From contig NZ_JAPHNL010000321.1 of NCBI RefSeq assembly GCF_026274175.1, forward strand, positions 21,758 to 85,757: a stretch of DNA of 64,000 bases, given 5' to 3'. Shown here piece after piece: positions 14,516 through 23,101 of this stretch; positions within the stretch are counted from its first letter, which is position 1, and every line of letters begins with the position of its first letter. Made by a program: the position numbers and the translations under genes. The notes below the pieces were generated by a model. The model saw only the letters and a list, made by a program, of their open reading frames with translations. It did not search any database and was not told the DNA's origin. Source of the DNA: Streptomyces beihaiensis. Its GTDB lineage: Bacteria; Actinomycetota; Actinomycetes; Streptomycetales; Streptomycetaceae.

Positions 14516-14681
14516 TGTTTCAGCACCGGGGGGAAGAGGGGCTGTCCGGTTCGTTGTGGTTCTCCGGGCGTGAGGGTTCCTGTTCCGGCACCTGGTGCAC
14601 ACACCGATGACGGTCACTGCTAGCGTCCTCATCCCCCCACGATTGCCCGAAGCGCGGTCTGGAACAGAAGGGGAACGATCT

Positions 14682-17528
14682 TTGAGTCGCAAGCAGCGGA
14701 AACATCGCCGCTCACGAATGAAGGTGGGACTGGCCGCAGGCGGGGTGCTCGCGGTGGTCGCCACCGGGATAGCGGCGGTGGCTGAGGCCAACCCCTCGCC
14801 CGACTCGGCCCCGAAGGCCGCGTCGGACACCGCCCTGCAGAGCGAATTCGCCTCGGCCGCACGGGAGTTCAAGGTCCCGCAGAGCGTGCTGATGGCGGTC
14901 GCGTACCAGCAGAGCCGCTGGGACACACACGCCGGCAAGCCGAGCATGACCGGCAACTACAACGTGATGGGTCTCACGCAGGTCAGCTCCACGCAGGTGC
15001 ACAAGCCGTCCACGAGCGAGCGCACGCGGGAACTGAACCTGCGGGGTGAAGAGCATCCGGGTGCGTTCCACCCGTCCAAGCACGTGCTCGCCGAGGTGGG
15101 CGCCGTGCAGACCGGTAAGCCCGCGCTGCACACGCTGGACCGTGCGGCCAAGCTCATCGGCACCGACGCCTCGTCGCTGCGCAGCGACAGGGACCAGAGC
15201 GTGCGCGGCGGGGCGGCCCTGCTCGCCGAGTACGAGCGTGCCGCGACCGGCGGCCTGCCCACCGACCCGGCGCAGTGGTCCGCGGCGGTGGCGCGGTTCA
15301 GCCAGTCACCGGACAGCCGCGGTGCGGCGCAGTTCACCGCGCGGGTCTACGCGCACATGCGGTCCGGCATCAGCCGGGTGACCGCCGACGGCCAGCGGGT
15401 CACGCTCCCGCCGCAGCCCGGCCTGAGGCCGCAGGCGACCACGGCCGCCTACTCGACCACCGGCGGCACGTCCACCGGTACCGCCACCGCCACGGACGCC
15501 AGTTACGTCACCGGCACGACGACGAGCACCAGCACCATGACCCCGGAGTGCCCCTCCGGTCTGACGTGCAACGTCGCCCCGGCCGCGTACCAGCAGACCA
15601 GCTCCACGGACAAGACGCAGTACGGCAACTACGACATCGCGAACCGCCCCACGGACGGTGACGCGATCAAGTACATCGTCATCCACGACACCGAGAGCAG
15701 CTACTCCTCGGCGGTCAGTGAGTTCCAGGACCCCACCGCCGGTGCGAGCGCTCACTACGTGGTCCGCTCCTCGGACGGCCTGGTCACGCAGATGGTGCCC
15801 ACCAAGGACGTCGCCTGGCACGCGGGCAACTGGTACACCAACGAGCACTCCGTGGGCATCGAGCACGAGGGCTTCGCCCTCAAGGGCGGCAGCTGGTACA
15901 CCGAGTCGGAGTACGAGTCGTCGGCCGCGCTGGTGAAGTACCTCGCGAACAAGTACGGCGTTCCGCTGGACCGCGAGCACATCATCGGCCACGACGACGT
16001 CGAGGGCCCGCTCGACGCGTACGTCTCCGGGATGCACTGGGACCCGGGCACGTACTGGGACTGGAACCACTACATGTCCCTGCTCGGCGCGCCGACGAAC
16101 AGCAACCCGGCCGGGTCGCCGCTCGTCGCCGGTGAGGTGGTGCGGATCGCGCCGCCGTTCAGCACCTCGTACGAGCCGACGGTCAGCGGACAGTCGGCCC
16201 AGCCCGCCAACTTCGTGTACCTGCGTACGTCCCCGTCGAGCAGCGCCTCGCTGATCTCGAACCCGTACTTCTCCTCCGGTACGACCGTCGCCTCCGACTG
16301 GGGCGACAAGGCGGTCGCGGGGCAGGACTTCGTGGTGGCCACGCAGCAGGGTGACTGGACCGCGATCTGGTACGGCGGCAAGGAGGCGTGGTTCCACAAC
16401 CCGCACGGCGCGTACACCGTCCCGGTCTCCGACACCTCCGCGTTCAAGGTGGTCACCGCCCGCGACGGCGTCTCCTCCATCCCGGTCTACGGCCGGGCCT
16501 ACCCGGAGGCGAGCGCGTACCCGACCGGTCTCACCGCGAAGCCGGTGACACCGCTCACCAAGTACTCGATCCCCGCGGGTCAGGCGTACGTCGCCATCGC
16601 GCCGGAGAAGTCGAGCTACTACCGCTCGACGACGTTCGACGGCAGCTCCACGTACGACCGTACGGTCATCAGCGGCACCACCACCTACTACCCGATCCGC
16701 TTCAACCACCGTCTGGGCTACCTGAGTTCGGCCGACGTGAAGGTGGTCGCCGCGGTGCCGCCGCCGGCTGCGTCGAAGCGGCAGGACCTCATCGCCCGTG
16801 ACGCGTCGGGCTACCTGTGGGAGTACCAGGGCACGGGCGGCACGGCGTCGTACCCGTTCCTGTCCCGGTACAAGATCGGCCACGGCTGGGGCACCTACAC
16901 CCTCATGACGGCGATGTCCGTCTTCCACGCCGACGGCACGGGCGACCTGGTCGCGATCGACGGCTCCGGCTACCTCTGGTACTACCAGGGCAGCGGGAAC
17001 CCCACGTACCCGCTCAAGAGGCGTGTGAAGGCCGGCCACGGGTGGACCGGTTACACCATCCTCGGCATGGGCGACCTGACCGGTGACGGCAAGGCCGACC
17101 TGCTGGCCCGCGACAAGTACGGGTATCTGTACGTCTACCCGGGCACCGGCGACCCCACGTCACCGATCGGATCGCGTACCAAGGTGGGCCACGGCTGGAC
17201 CACCTACACCATGGTCAACAGCGGTGACGTGAACGGTGACGGCAAGCCCGACCTGCTGGCCCGCGACAAGTACGGGTATCTGTACGTCTACCCGGGCACC
17301 GGCAGCCTCACGTCGCCGTTCGGATCGCGCGTCAAGGCGGGTCACGGCTGGACCGGCTACACCATGGTCGGCGCCGGTGACCTGAACGGTGACGGCAAGC
17401 CGGACCTCGTCGCCCGCGACTCGTCCGGAGAGCTGTACCTCTACCCGGGCACCGGCAGCGAGACGGCGCCGTACAGCTCCCGGAAGGCCATCGGCGGGGG
17501 TTGGAACATCTACAACAGCCTCCTGTGA
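14682..17528 (+). CDS. Secreted N-acetylmuramoyl-L-alanine amidase with lytic-like N-domain and C-terminal repeats
   Basis: Protein of 948 residues from the TTG at 14682, chosen because GAAGGGG precedes it and a signal peptide then begins directly (basic RKQRKHRRSR, then a hydrophobic core ending near AVAEA). Residues about 45-190 (FKVPQSVLMAVAYQQSRWDT) look like a lysozyme or transglycosylase-type fold, an inference from motif style. Residues about 315-470 are an Amidase_2 domain with zinc-ligand type histidines in YIVIHDTESS and EHIIGHDDVEG. A linker of about 200 residues with SH3-like character follows. The C-terminus has five repeats of about 51 residues (GHGWTGYTMVGAGDLNGDGK type, VCBS/FG-GAP-like, with acidic calcium-binding-like loops). 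It probably cleaves or remodels peptidoglycan outside the cell. An upstream ATG at 14595 is in frame but lacks a good ribosome-binding site. Confidence 0.85.
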   Translation: MSRKQRKHRRSRMKVGLAAGGVLAVVATGIAAVAEANPSPDSAPKAASDTALQSEFASAAREFKVPQSVLMAVAYQQSRWDTHAGKPSMTGNYNVMGLTQVSSTQVHKPSTSERTRELNLRGEEHPGAFHPSKHVLAEVGAVQTGKPALHTLDRAAKLIGTDASSLRSDRDQSVRGGAALLAEYERAATGGLPTDPAQWSAAVARFSQSPDSRGAAQFTARVYAHMRSGISRVTADGQRVTLPPQPGLRPQATTAAYSTTGGTSTGTATATDASYVTGTTTSTSTMTPECPSGLTCNVAPAAYQQTSSTDKTQYGNYDIANRPTDGDAIKYIVIHDTESSYSSAVSEFQDPTAGASAHYVVRSSDGLVTQMVPTKDVAWHAGNWYTNEHSVGIEHEGFALKGGSWYTESEYESSAALVKYLANKYGVPLDREHIIGHDDVEGPLDAYVSGMHWDPGTYWDWNHYMSLLGAPTNSNPAGSPLVAGEVVRIAPPFSTSYEPTVSGQSAQPANFVYLRTSPSSSASLISNPYFSSGTTVASDWGDKAVAGQDFVVATQQGDWTAIWYGGKEAWFHNPHGAYTVPVSDTSAFKVVTARDGVSSIPVYGRAYPEASAYPTGLTAKPVTPLTKYSIPAGQAYVAIAPEKSSYYRSTTFDGSSTYDRTVISGTTTYYPIRFNHRLGYLSSADVKVVAAVPPPAASKRQDLIARDASGYLWEYQGTGGTASYPFLSRYKIGHGWGTYTLMTAMSVFHADGTGDLVAIDGSGYLWYYQGSGNPTYPLKRRVKAGHGWTGYTILGMGDLTGDGKADLLARDKYGYLYVYPGTGDPTSPIGSRTKVGHGWTTYTMVNSGDVNGDGKPDLLARDKYGYLYVYPGTGSLTSPFGSRVKAGHGWTGYTMVGAGDLNGDGKPDLVARDSSGELYLYPGTGSETAPYSSRKAIGGGWNIYNSLL

Positions 17529-17540
17529 CCTGATGCCCCG

Positions 17541-17579
17541 CGCCTCCCACCCCCGGCGAACAGCCGAGGGTGGGAGGCG
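17541..17579 (+). terminator. Terminator-like hairpin after the amidase gene
   Basis: CGCCTCCCACCC (17541-17552) pairs perfectly with GGGTGGGAGGCG (17568-17579), with a small inner CGGC/GCCG stem in the loop. It starts 13 bp after the amidase stop. No T-run follows, as is usual in Streptomyces. Confidence 0.75.
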
Positions 17580-17608
17580 AGAGGCGAGAGGCGAGAGGCG
17601 AGAGGCGG
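17574..17608. repeat. 7-bp tandem repeat (GAGGCGA)
   Basis: Five tandem units of GAGGCGA (17574-17580, 17581-17587, 17588-17594, 17595-17601, and 17602-17608 with one change) run out of the right arm of the amidase terminator, followed by degenerate AAGGCCG units. It lies just upstream of the next gene at 17657. Confidence 0.8.
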
Positions 17609-17656
17609 AAGGCCGAAGGCGGGGCGGGGGGCCGCGGGGCTGCCTAGACTCGCGCC

Positions 17657-18376
17657 ATGACGACCTCAGCGATAGATCTTGCCCGTGACCTGGCTCCCAC
17701 AGGGGTGCTGCGCGTCTCCATCAACCTGGGCAACCCCGTCCTTGCCCAGGGCACGCCGGACGCGCCGTCCGGAATCACCGTCGCCCTGGCCCGAGAGGTC
17801 GCCGCGCGGCTCGGACTGTCGGTCGGCTTCAGCTGCTTCGACGCCGCCCGCAAGTCGTACGCCGCGATGGCCGAGGGCCAGGCCGACCTGTGTTTTCTCG
17901 CCGTTGATCCGGCGCGCGAGAAGGACGTCGCGTTCACGACGCCGTACGTGCACATCCAGGGGGTGTACGCGGTTCCGGTCGACTCGTCGTTCGTCTCCGC
18001 GGAGGACGTCGACCGGGACGGGGTGCGCGTCGGCGTCAAGAAGGGATCCGCGTACGACCTGTACCTGACGCGCGCTCTGCGTCACGCCACAGTGGTGCGC
18101 GGCGAGGACGGCGTCGACGTCTTCCACGCCGAGGGCCTGGAGGTGGCCGCCGGCATCCGCCAGCCGCTGACCGCACATGTCGAGCGGCGGTCCGAACTGC
18201 GGCTGCTGGAACCCGCGTTCATGACGATCCGGCAGGCCATGGGCACGACCAAGGACAGGCGTCCGGAGACCGTGCGCTTCCTGAACGACACCGTGACCGA
18301 GCTGCTGTCCTCCGGCTTCGTCGCGCAGGCGCTCCGGGACTCGGGGCAGGACCCGATGCTGGCCGCGGCCGTGTAG
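17657..18376 (+). CDS. Solute-binding-protein-like protein without export signal
   Basis: Protein of 239 residues matching bacterial extracellular solute-binding proteins family 3: GVLRVSINLGNPVLAQG at the N-terminus, DLCFLAVDPAREKDVAFTTP in the first lobe hinge, and VRVGVKKGSAYDLYLTRAL in the second lobe. Such proteins normally bind amino acids or small organic acids for ABC importers. There is no signal peptide or lipobox: the protein starts MTTSAIDLARDLAPTGVLRV and goes straight into the fold. No permease or ATPase gene is nearby. It may be a cytoplasmic ligand-binding or enzymatic derivative (cyclohexadienyl-dehydratase-like proteins share this fold). Substrate unknown. Confidence 0.75.
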   Translation: MTTSAIDLARDLAPTGVLRVSINLGNPVLAQGTPDAPSGITVALAREVAARLGLSVGFSCFDAARKSYAAMAEGQADLCFLAVDPAREKDVAFTTPYVHIQGVYAVPVDSSFVSAEDVDRDGVRVGVKKGSAYDLYLTRALRHATVVRGEDGVDVFHAEGLEVAAGIRQPLTAHVERRSELRLLEPAFMTIRQAMGTTKDRRPETVRFLNDTVTELLSSGFVAQALRDSGQDPMLAAAV

Positions 18377-18557
18377 GAGGGCGCCGGCGGGCTGCCGAGT
18401 CAGGGGAGCAAGCCCGGTTGCGGGGGCGAGTTGTTCTTTCGTCTACCCGGGTTCATCGGGGCATGCCAAAGGGGCCCGCTCAGCCTGAGTGTGGGTGGCT
18501 GGGGCCTCGGTGAGGTGGGGCGGTGTCGCGTGTGCGCATGGCCGGTGGGCTGGGTCC

Positions 18558-18677
18558 GGCGATCTGGTGGCCTGGCGATCTGGCGGTCTGGCGGTCTGGC
18601 GATCCTGTGGCCTGGTGGCCTGGTGGCCTGGTGGCCTGGTGATCTGGTGGCCTGATGGCCTGATGGCCTGGCGATCT
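18558..18677. repeat. Octamer tandem array (GGYGRYCT)n
   Basis: About 15 consecutive 8-bp units with consensus GGYGRYCT (for example GGTGGCCT, GGCGATCT, GATGGCCT) cover this stretch; one unit has an inserted base near 18604 and the next lacks one. It sits in the 619-bp gap 18377-18995, where I see no credible gene. Because 8 is not a multiple of 3, coding function is unlikely. Confidence 0.85.
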
Positions 18678-18773
18678 GGCGGTGCGTTCCCGATCGGCGT
18701 CTTGGGGCCTGCCCGTCCGTGCGTCTGCCCTGTGTGGGGTGGTGTGCGGGCGGGCGTGTTCGTGTGCTTGGTC

Positions 18774-18872
18774 CTGCTGGACCTGCTGGTTCTGCTGGTT
18801 CTGCTGGTTCTGCCGGTTCCACCGGACGTGTTGGTCCTGCTGGTTCTACTGGACCTGCTGGTTCTGCTGGTC
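18774..18872. repeat. 9-bp tandem array (CTGCTGGTT)n
   Basis: Eleven 9-bp units around the consensus CTGCTGGTT/CTGCTGGAC run from 18774 to 18872, with degenerate copies in the middle. One plus-strand frame reads as a Gly-X-Y collagen-like run, but no convincing gene start or domain accompanies it. It lies just downstream of the small leftward gene ending at 18996. Confidence 0.8.
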
Positions 18873-18995
18873 CTGCGTTCTGCTGCGGTAGGGCCGTTGG
18901 TGTTGGGTCGTACCGCTTGCTCGGACTGCCGTCGAGGAAATGCCCGTGGCTACGGCTACGACTACTCCTGCGGCTCTTGCTGTGGCTGCGGCGAG

Positions 18996-19304
18996 CTACT
19001 GCTCTGTCGCCAGCGCCGCGTCATCGTTCTGGTCCGCGGGGTCGTGGTGGCGGCCGCCGGGGGTGGTTCCGTGGGCCTCGGCGCTGATGCGCTGCTTCAT
19101 CGTGGGCGGCAGCTTTCGCTTGAAGGCCCAGAACGGGCGGGCCGTGGTGGGAGCGGGGGCGGTCGCCGCCGAGTTGCTCGCCTCCTGGGTCTGCTGTACG
19201 GGCGTGGCCGCGGCGGCCGGGGAGGCGATGCCGAGCGCCGAGAAGAGCGCGATGAAGGCGGAGATGACGACGGTCCACAGCGTCATGACCCGGTTCTTGG
19301 TCAT
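18996..19304 (-). CDS. Small secreted or membrane-anchored hypothetical protein
   Basis: Protein of 102 residues starting MTKNRVMTLWTVVISAFIAL at an ATG preceded by GTGAGGGG. Residues 5-34 form a signal peptide or membrane anchor ending near SPAAAA. The rest is short, Thr/Ala/Pro-rich, then basic (FWAFKRKLPPTMKQR) and ends in a His/Asp-rich tail. I do not recognise a functional domain; similar small exported proteins occur widely in Streptomyces. It is transcribed toward the repeat arrays at 18.5-18.9 kb. Confidence 0.65.
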   Translation of the reverse strand: MTKNRVMTLWTVVISAFIALFSALGIASPAAAATPVQQTQEASNSAATAPAPTTARPFWAFKRKLPPTMKQRISAEAHGTTPGGRHHDPADQNDDAALATEQ

Positions 19305-19618
19305 GGCCCCTCACTTTCAGGTTGGGCGATTTGCGTACTTTCCTCATGATGTGTATGCGGCGTCGCGAGTGTGGGAGGAGCGTCCGTGGCGCGTCGATCT
19401 TCAGATGAACACCACTCGGATGGGGGTATATCGTGTGGATTGACCGTTAAGGTGATTGATTGAGGGGCCTGCGGCAGTATGCGGAGTGCGCTCGTCCGGT
19501 TCTACTGCGCCCCGACGGAGGGGAGTTGGGGAGCAGGTACAGGTCACCGATCGATATCGGTCGGTGTGTATAGTCGGGCGCCAGAGGTCCCCTACGTGAA
19601 GAAAGACGAGGTCGCGCG
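19305..19618. promoter_or_regulatory. Divergent promoter region between two small genes
   Basis: This 314-bp non-coding gap separates the leftward small exported protein from the rightward DLW-39-type gene. It is locally less GC-rich (GATTGACCGTTAAGGTGATT around 19436-19456), as expected of promoters, but I see no unambiguous -35/-10 pair or strong palindrome beyond ATCGATATCGGT at 19551-19562. Confidence 0.35.
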
Positions 19619-19747
19619 GTGAAGAAGCTTCTCCTGGTCGCACTGGCCGCCATCGGCGGGCTCCTCGTGTACCGCCAGATCCAGGCGGATCGCGCCGAGC
19701 AGGATCTGTGGACGGAGGCGACCGACTCCGTGCCCACGGGTTCGTGA
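19619..19747 (+). CDS. DLW-39 family small protein
   Basis: A 42-residue protein from GTG 19619: VKKLLLVALAAIGGLLVYRQ, then IQADRAEQDLWTEATDSVPT and GS. One N-terminal hydrophobic helix precedes the conserved DLW motif that names the family. These tiny proteins are conserved near the origin of Streptomyces and relatives; their function is unknown to me. A strong terminator follows 20 bp after the stop. Confidence 0.85.
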   Translation: MKKLLLVALAAIGGLLVYRQIQADRAEQDLWTEATDSVPTGS

Positions 19748-19766
19748 GTATCGACAACACTCTCTT

Positions 19767-19806
19767 CACATAGCCCCGGTCGCTCCACAGCGGCCGGGGC
19801 TATGTG
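19767..19806 (+). terminator. Terminator after the DLW-39 gene
   Basis: Perfect 13-bp stem CACATAGCCCCGG (19767-19779) with CCGGGGCTATGTG (19794-19806), extended inward by a partial CGC/GCG pairing. Confidence 0.85.
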
Positions 19807-19900
19807 CTGAGTGCCGTTGTGCCGATGTGTGGCGGGTTTGTGACGCGCGGCGGACAGGGGCCCGGCAGGGACGGCAGGATGGCCGTCCATGGGGAGACTC

Positions 19901-21421
19901 ATGAGGCGGGGCGGACCTGTTGCCGTCGCTGTTGCCAGTGCTGTTGCCGTGGCCCCGGTGGTGGGCCTGTTGCCAGGTTCGTGCGGCGCGGCCGCGGCGG
20001 TCGGCACGGTCGGCACGACCACGACCACGACCGCCGACCCGTACGTGTACGGCGACGGCGCCCGTACGGTCCGCGGCGCGCACGGCGCCGGTGACGCCGC
20101 ACGGCTCAGTACGGCCCGCACGTACCGCAGTTCGATCGGCGTGGGCTCGGACGGTACCGCCTACTACCGGGTCGACCTCGACGGCGCCGCCGACGCGTAC
20201 GCCTCGGTCGTCGCCGTGCCCCCGCTCGGCTCCGGTGTGAAGGTGTCGTACGCCGACGGCATCACCGTGACGTTGCGGGACAGCGCGGGCCACAGCTGCG
20301 GCACCGGACGGGCGACCTTCAGCACGGGGGCGTACCCGCGGCCCGTCGCCGCGGTCGCCGAGCGCAAGATCCGGGCGGGCGCCACGCGGTGCCAGGCGGC
20401 CGGGACGTACTACCTGGTCGTGCGGCGGCAGACGGACGCCGATTCCACGCGCGAAACGTGGGGGCTCGAACTGAGCGTGGCCACCGAGCCGGGGCTCGTG
20501 ACACCGGAGCCCGCCCAGGGGCCGAGCGCCTGGCCCTCCGGCTCGGCGCCGTCTCTGCGGCCGTCTCCGTCCGGCGGCGGGGCGCCGCGCGCCGGAGGCA
20601 CCGGGTTCAACGATGCCGCGGCGGTGAACGGCGGGGTATGGCGGGACCGGGTGCGGCCGGGCGAGAGCCACTTCTTCCGGGTTCCGGTCGACTGGGGGCA
20701 ACAGCTCTTCCTCGACGCCGGGCTCAAGGGCGCGGCGGGGGACCGGGCGCGGCGCGGGTACGTGCCGGGAGCGCTCGACGTCCAGCTGTACAACCCGGCG
20801 CGTGCGCCCGTCGCGGAGAAGGAGGCCGGGTATGCGGGGGACGCGGCATCGGCGACGTTGGACCCGCTGCCTCCGGTCGCGTACGAGAACCGGCATCTGC
20901 TCCGCACGGACCGGGCGGCCATGCGGTTCGCGGGCTGGTACTACGTCAAGGTCGGTCTCGACCCGGCCATGGCCCGGACGTTCGGGGACCGCGCGTACGA
21001 CGTGACGCTGCGAGTGACCGTCCGCGGGAAGACGGGGCGGGCGCCCGACTACGTACGGGATCCGGGGCCGTTCCAGGTCACCGACGCCGACCGGCAGGCC
21101 GCGGCGCGCGGGGTGGGCGGGGCGGACTGGGGGGACCGGGGTGCCGATGACGGGTCCGGGCCCGGGTCCGGACCCGGGGGCAATGGTTCTGGTTCTGATT
21201 CTGGTTCCGCGGGGTCCATCGCCGGGCCCGGGGCCGGCCGTTCCGGGGGCGGCCGCACTTCCGCCACACCCGCCGCCACGTCGACGGGGAGCTCGGTGTC
21301 GGCCCGGATGCTGGTGGGCGTGGGCGGCATCGGGACCGGTACGGCGTTGGTGCTGTGGCTCGGAGTGTGGCGGATGGTGTCGGTGCGGCGGTTCAGGCGG
21401 CGGGTCGCGCGGCACGGGTGA
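19901..21421 (+). CDS. Exported protein with C-terminal membrane anchor (function unknown)
   Basis: Protein of 506 residues if it starts at ATG 19901 (preceded by GGGGAG); ATG 19889 is an in-frame alternative. A signal peptide (MRRGGPVAVAVASAVAVAPV, ending near GAAAA) is followed by two beta-rich segments of about 150 residues each; both resemble pre-peptidase C-terminal-type sandwich domains (TYYLVVRRQTD; GWYYVKVGLDP). A Gly/Ser/Pro linker leads to one transmembrane helix (MLVGVGGIGTGTALVLWLG) and a short Arg-rich cytoplasmic tail. The topology suggests a cell-surface protein tethered by its C-terminus. It ends 9 bp from the convergent kinase gene. Catalytic motifs are not apparent. Confidence 0.7.
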   Translation: MRRGGPVAVAVASAVAVAPVVGLLPGSCGAAAAVGTVGTTTTTTADPYVYGDGARTVRGAHGAGDAARLSTARTYRSSIGVGSDGTAYYRVDLDGAADAYASVVAVPPLGSGVKVSYADGITVTLRDSAGHSCGTGRATFSTGAYPRPVAAVAERKIRAGATRCQAAGTYYLVVRRQTDADSTRETWGLELSVATEPGLVTPEPAQGPSAWPSGSAPSLRPSPSGGGAPRAGGTGFNDAAAVNGGVWRDRVRPGESHFFRVPVDWGQQLFLDAGLKGAAGDRARRGYVPGALDVQLYNPARAPVAEKEAGYAGDAASATLDPLPPVAYENRHLLRTDRAAMRFAGWYYVKVGLDPAMARTFGDRAYDVTLRVTVRGKTGRAPDYVRDPGPFQVTDADRQAAARGVGGADWGDRGADDGSGPGSGPGGNGSGSDSGSAGSIAGPGAGRSGGGRTSATPAATSTGSSVSARMLVGVGGIGTGTALVLWLGVWRMVSVRRFRRRVARHG

Positions 21422-21430
21422 GCGGGCGAG

Positions 21431-23026
21431 TCACGGGTGGGCCAGGGCCCAGATGCCCACGGCGAAGCAGAGCAGCGCGAGGAGGAGGACCGGGGCGGCC
21501 ACCTTCGGGGGCGGCCCCGGACGGCGGGGCGCGCCCCGCTCGTCTTCCTGTTCCCCTTGTACCTCCTGGGCCCCCGATACACCTGATACACCTGGTACCC
21601 CCGATACCCCCGATACCTCCGATGCTCCCGATAAGCCCGGTGCTTCTGATATGCCCGATGCCCGTGGTACCCCCGATATGCCGGATGTCCCTGATACTCC
21701 TCGTACCGCCTGTTGCTCCTCTTCCGCCCGCTCCCCCGGCGGTGTCGGCCGTGTTGATACGAGGAGCGGCGTCGGGGCCGACGGAGTCGCTGAGGCTGTC
21801 GGGGCTGTCGGGGCTGTCGGGGCAACCGGGGGCGGCAGTGGCGCGGGAACCGGCGGCGGCGTGGTCGGTGCGGGCGGGAACGGCGGCGCCGACGGCGGGG
21901 GCGGCACCGGCGTGCCGGTGGGCGGCTCGGCGGGTATCGGCGGGTCGGCCGGGGCGGGCGGCTCCGAGGCCACCAGTGGATCGGCCGACGCAGGCGGTTC
22001 GGCGGGCGCAGGCGGTTCGGCGGGCGCAGGCGGTTCCGCGGGCGCGGGCGGATCGGCCGGCAGCGGCGGTGGACCCGGTGTCCTGGACGGCGTGGCCAAA
22101 GAAGCGGGTGGCGTGGCGTGCAGGGGACGGGCGCGGCGGCCGCGCACGGCCGGGCCGTGCGGCCCGAAGCCGGGCGGCAGCGACCCCAGGTGGTCGAAAA
22201 CCTCGATCAGCTCGTCGTCCGGGCCCGGCTCGGGCAGCAGTTCGGCGGCGTCGAGCAGCGCTTTGCGCGCCCCGGTCGCCGTACGGAACCGCGCCTCCGG
22301 ATCCGGCTGCAACAGCCCCGCGAGGACCGACCAGAGCGGGCCCGGGACCCCTTTCGGCGCGCCGGGCGTGCCGTGCTCGGCGAAGCGCTCGATCAGGGCG
22401 CGGTCGTCCGGCTTGGCCCCTTCGAGGAGATAGAGGGCGACGAGGCCCGCCGCGAACAGGTCGGCGGGAAAGTCGGGTTCGGCGCCGAGGGACTGCTCAG
22501 GGGCGATGTAACCGGGCGTGCCCACCACGTAGTCCGCCTCGGTCAGCCGCGGCTCGCCCTTGCGCATGGCGATGCCGAAGTCGGAGACGCGTAGATGAGG
22601 AAGGCCGGTGCCGGTCGCCTCCAGCAGCAGGTTCGCGGGTTTGATGTCGCGGTGTACGACGCCCTCGCCGTGCACGGCCGCGAGTCCGGACAGGAGCTGG
22701 TCGAGCAGAATGCTCACGAACTGCGGCGGCAACGGCCCGTAGTCGCCGACCAGATGGGCCAGCGAGCCGCCCGCGACGAGGTCCATGGTGAACAGGACCT
22801 TGTCGTCGTCGGCGGCCCAGCTCGTCGGGGCGAGGACGTGCGGGTGATCGATGCGCAGCGCCTGCTCGCGGACGAAGCGCAGCAGCGTGTGGGCGTCGCT
22901 CTGCTGCAGCACCTTGGCCGCGACGTAGCGTCTGCGGCGGTGGTCCCAGGCGCGCCAGACCGCGCCGACTCCTCCACGGCCGATCGGGTCGGCCAACTCG
23001 TACCGGCCGGCGAAGACCTCACCCAT
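21431..23026 (-). CDS. Serine/threonine protein kinase with repetitive linker and C-terminal membrane anchor
   Basis: Protein of 531 residues. The Hanks-type kinase domain covers about 1-280: glycine loop GRGGVGAVWRA, catalytic lysine in AAKVLQ, HRDIKPANLL catalytic loop, DFG, and an activation segment with GTPGYIAPEQ. Next comes a Pro/Ala region with tandem PAPAEP repeats (about 310-400), then a Gly/Ser/Val run (SGVSGVPGVSGVSG style), then one transmembrane helix at the extreme C-terminus (VAAPVLLLALLCFAVGIWAL). There is no extracellular sensor after the helix, unlike PASTA kinases. An HTH gene lies 75 bp upstream on the same strand. Confidence 0.9.
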   Translation of the reverse strand: MGEVFAGRYELADPIGRGGVGAVWRAWDHRRRRYVAAKVLQQSDAHTLLRFVREQALRIDHPHVLAPTSWAADDDKVLFTMDLVAGGSLAHLVGDYGPLPPQFVSILLDQLLSGLAAVHGEGVVHRDIKPANLLLEATGTGLPHLRVSDFGIAMRKGEPRLTEADYVVGTPGYIAPEQSLGAEPDFPADLFAAGLVALYLLEGAKPDDRALIERFAEHGTPGAPKGVPGPLWSVLAGLLQPDPEARFRTATGARKALLDAAELLPEPGPDDELIEVFDHLGSLPPGFGPHGPAVRGRRARPLHATPPASLATPSRTPGPPPLPADPPAPAEPPAPAEPPAPAEPPASADPLVASEPPAPADPPIPAEPPTGTPVPPPPSAPPFPPAPTTPPPVPAPLPPPVAPTAPTAPTASATPSAPTPLLVSTRPTPPGERAEEEQQAVRGVSGTSGISGVPRASGISEAPGLSGASEVSGVSGVPGVSGVSGAQEVQGEQEDERGAPRRPGPPPKVAAPVLLLALLCFAVGIWALAHP

Positions 23027-23101
23027 GGTCGTGCGTCGCTCCCCTCCCTGGCCCGGGACGCACCGGGCCCCTGGGCTGCTGCGCGGGGGCCCGGTGCCCG
23101 G

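Noticed and set aside
18400-18822. A Pro/Arg-rich reverse-strand frame across both tandem arrays
   Set aside because: Made almost wholly of 8-bp and 9-bp repeats; the 8-bp unit rotates through frames, so the peptide is an artefact.
18719-19087. A collagen-like Gly-X-Y protein on the plus strand
   Set aside because: The Gly-X-Y run is a direct result of the 9-bp array; no ribosome-binding site or signal peptide, and it overlaps a better-supported gene on the other strand.
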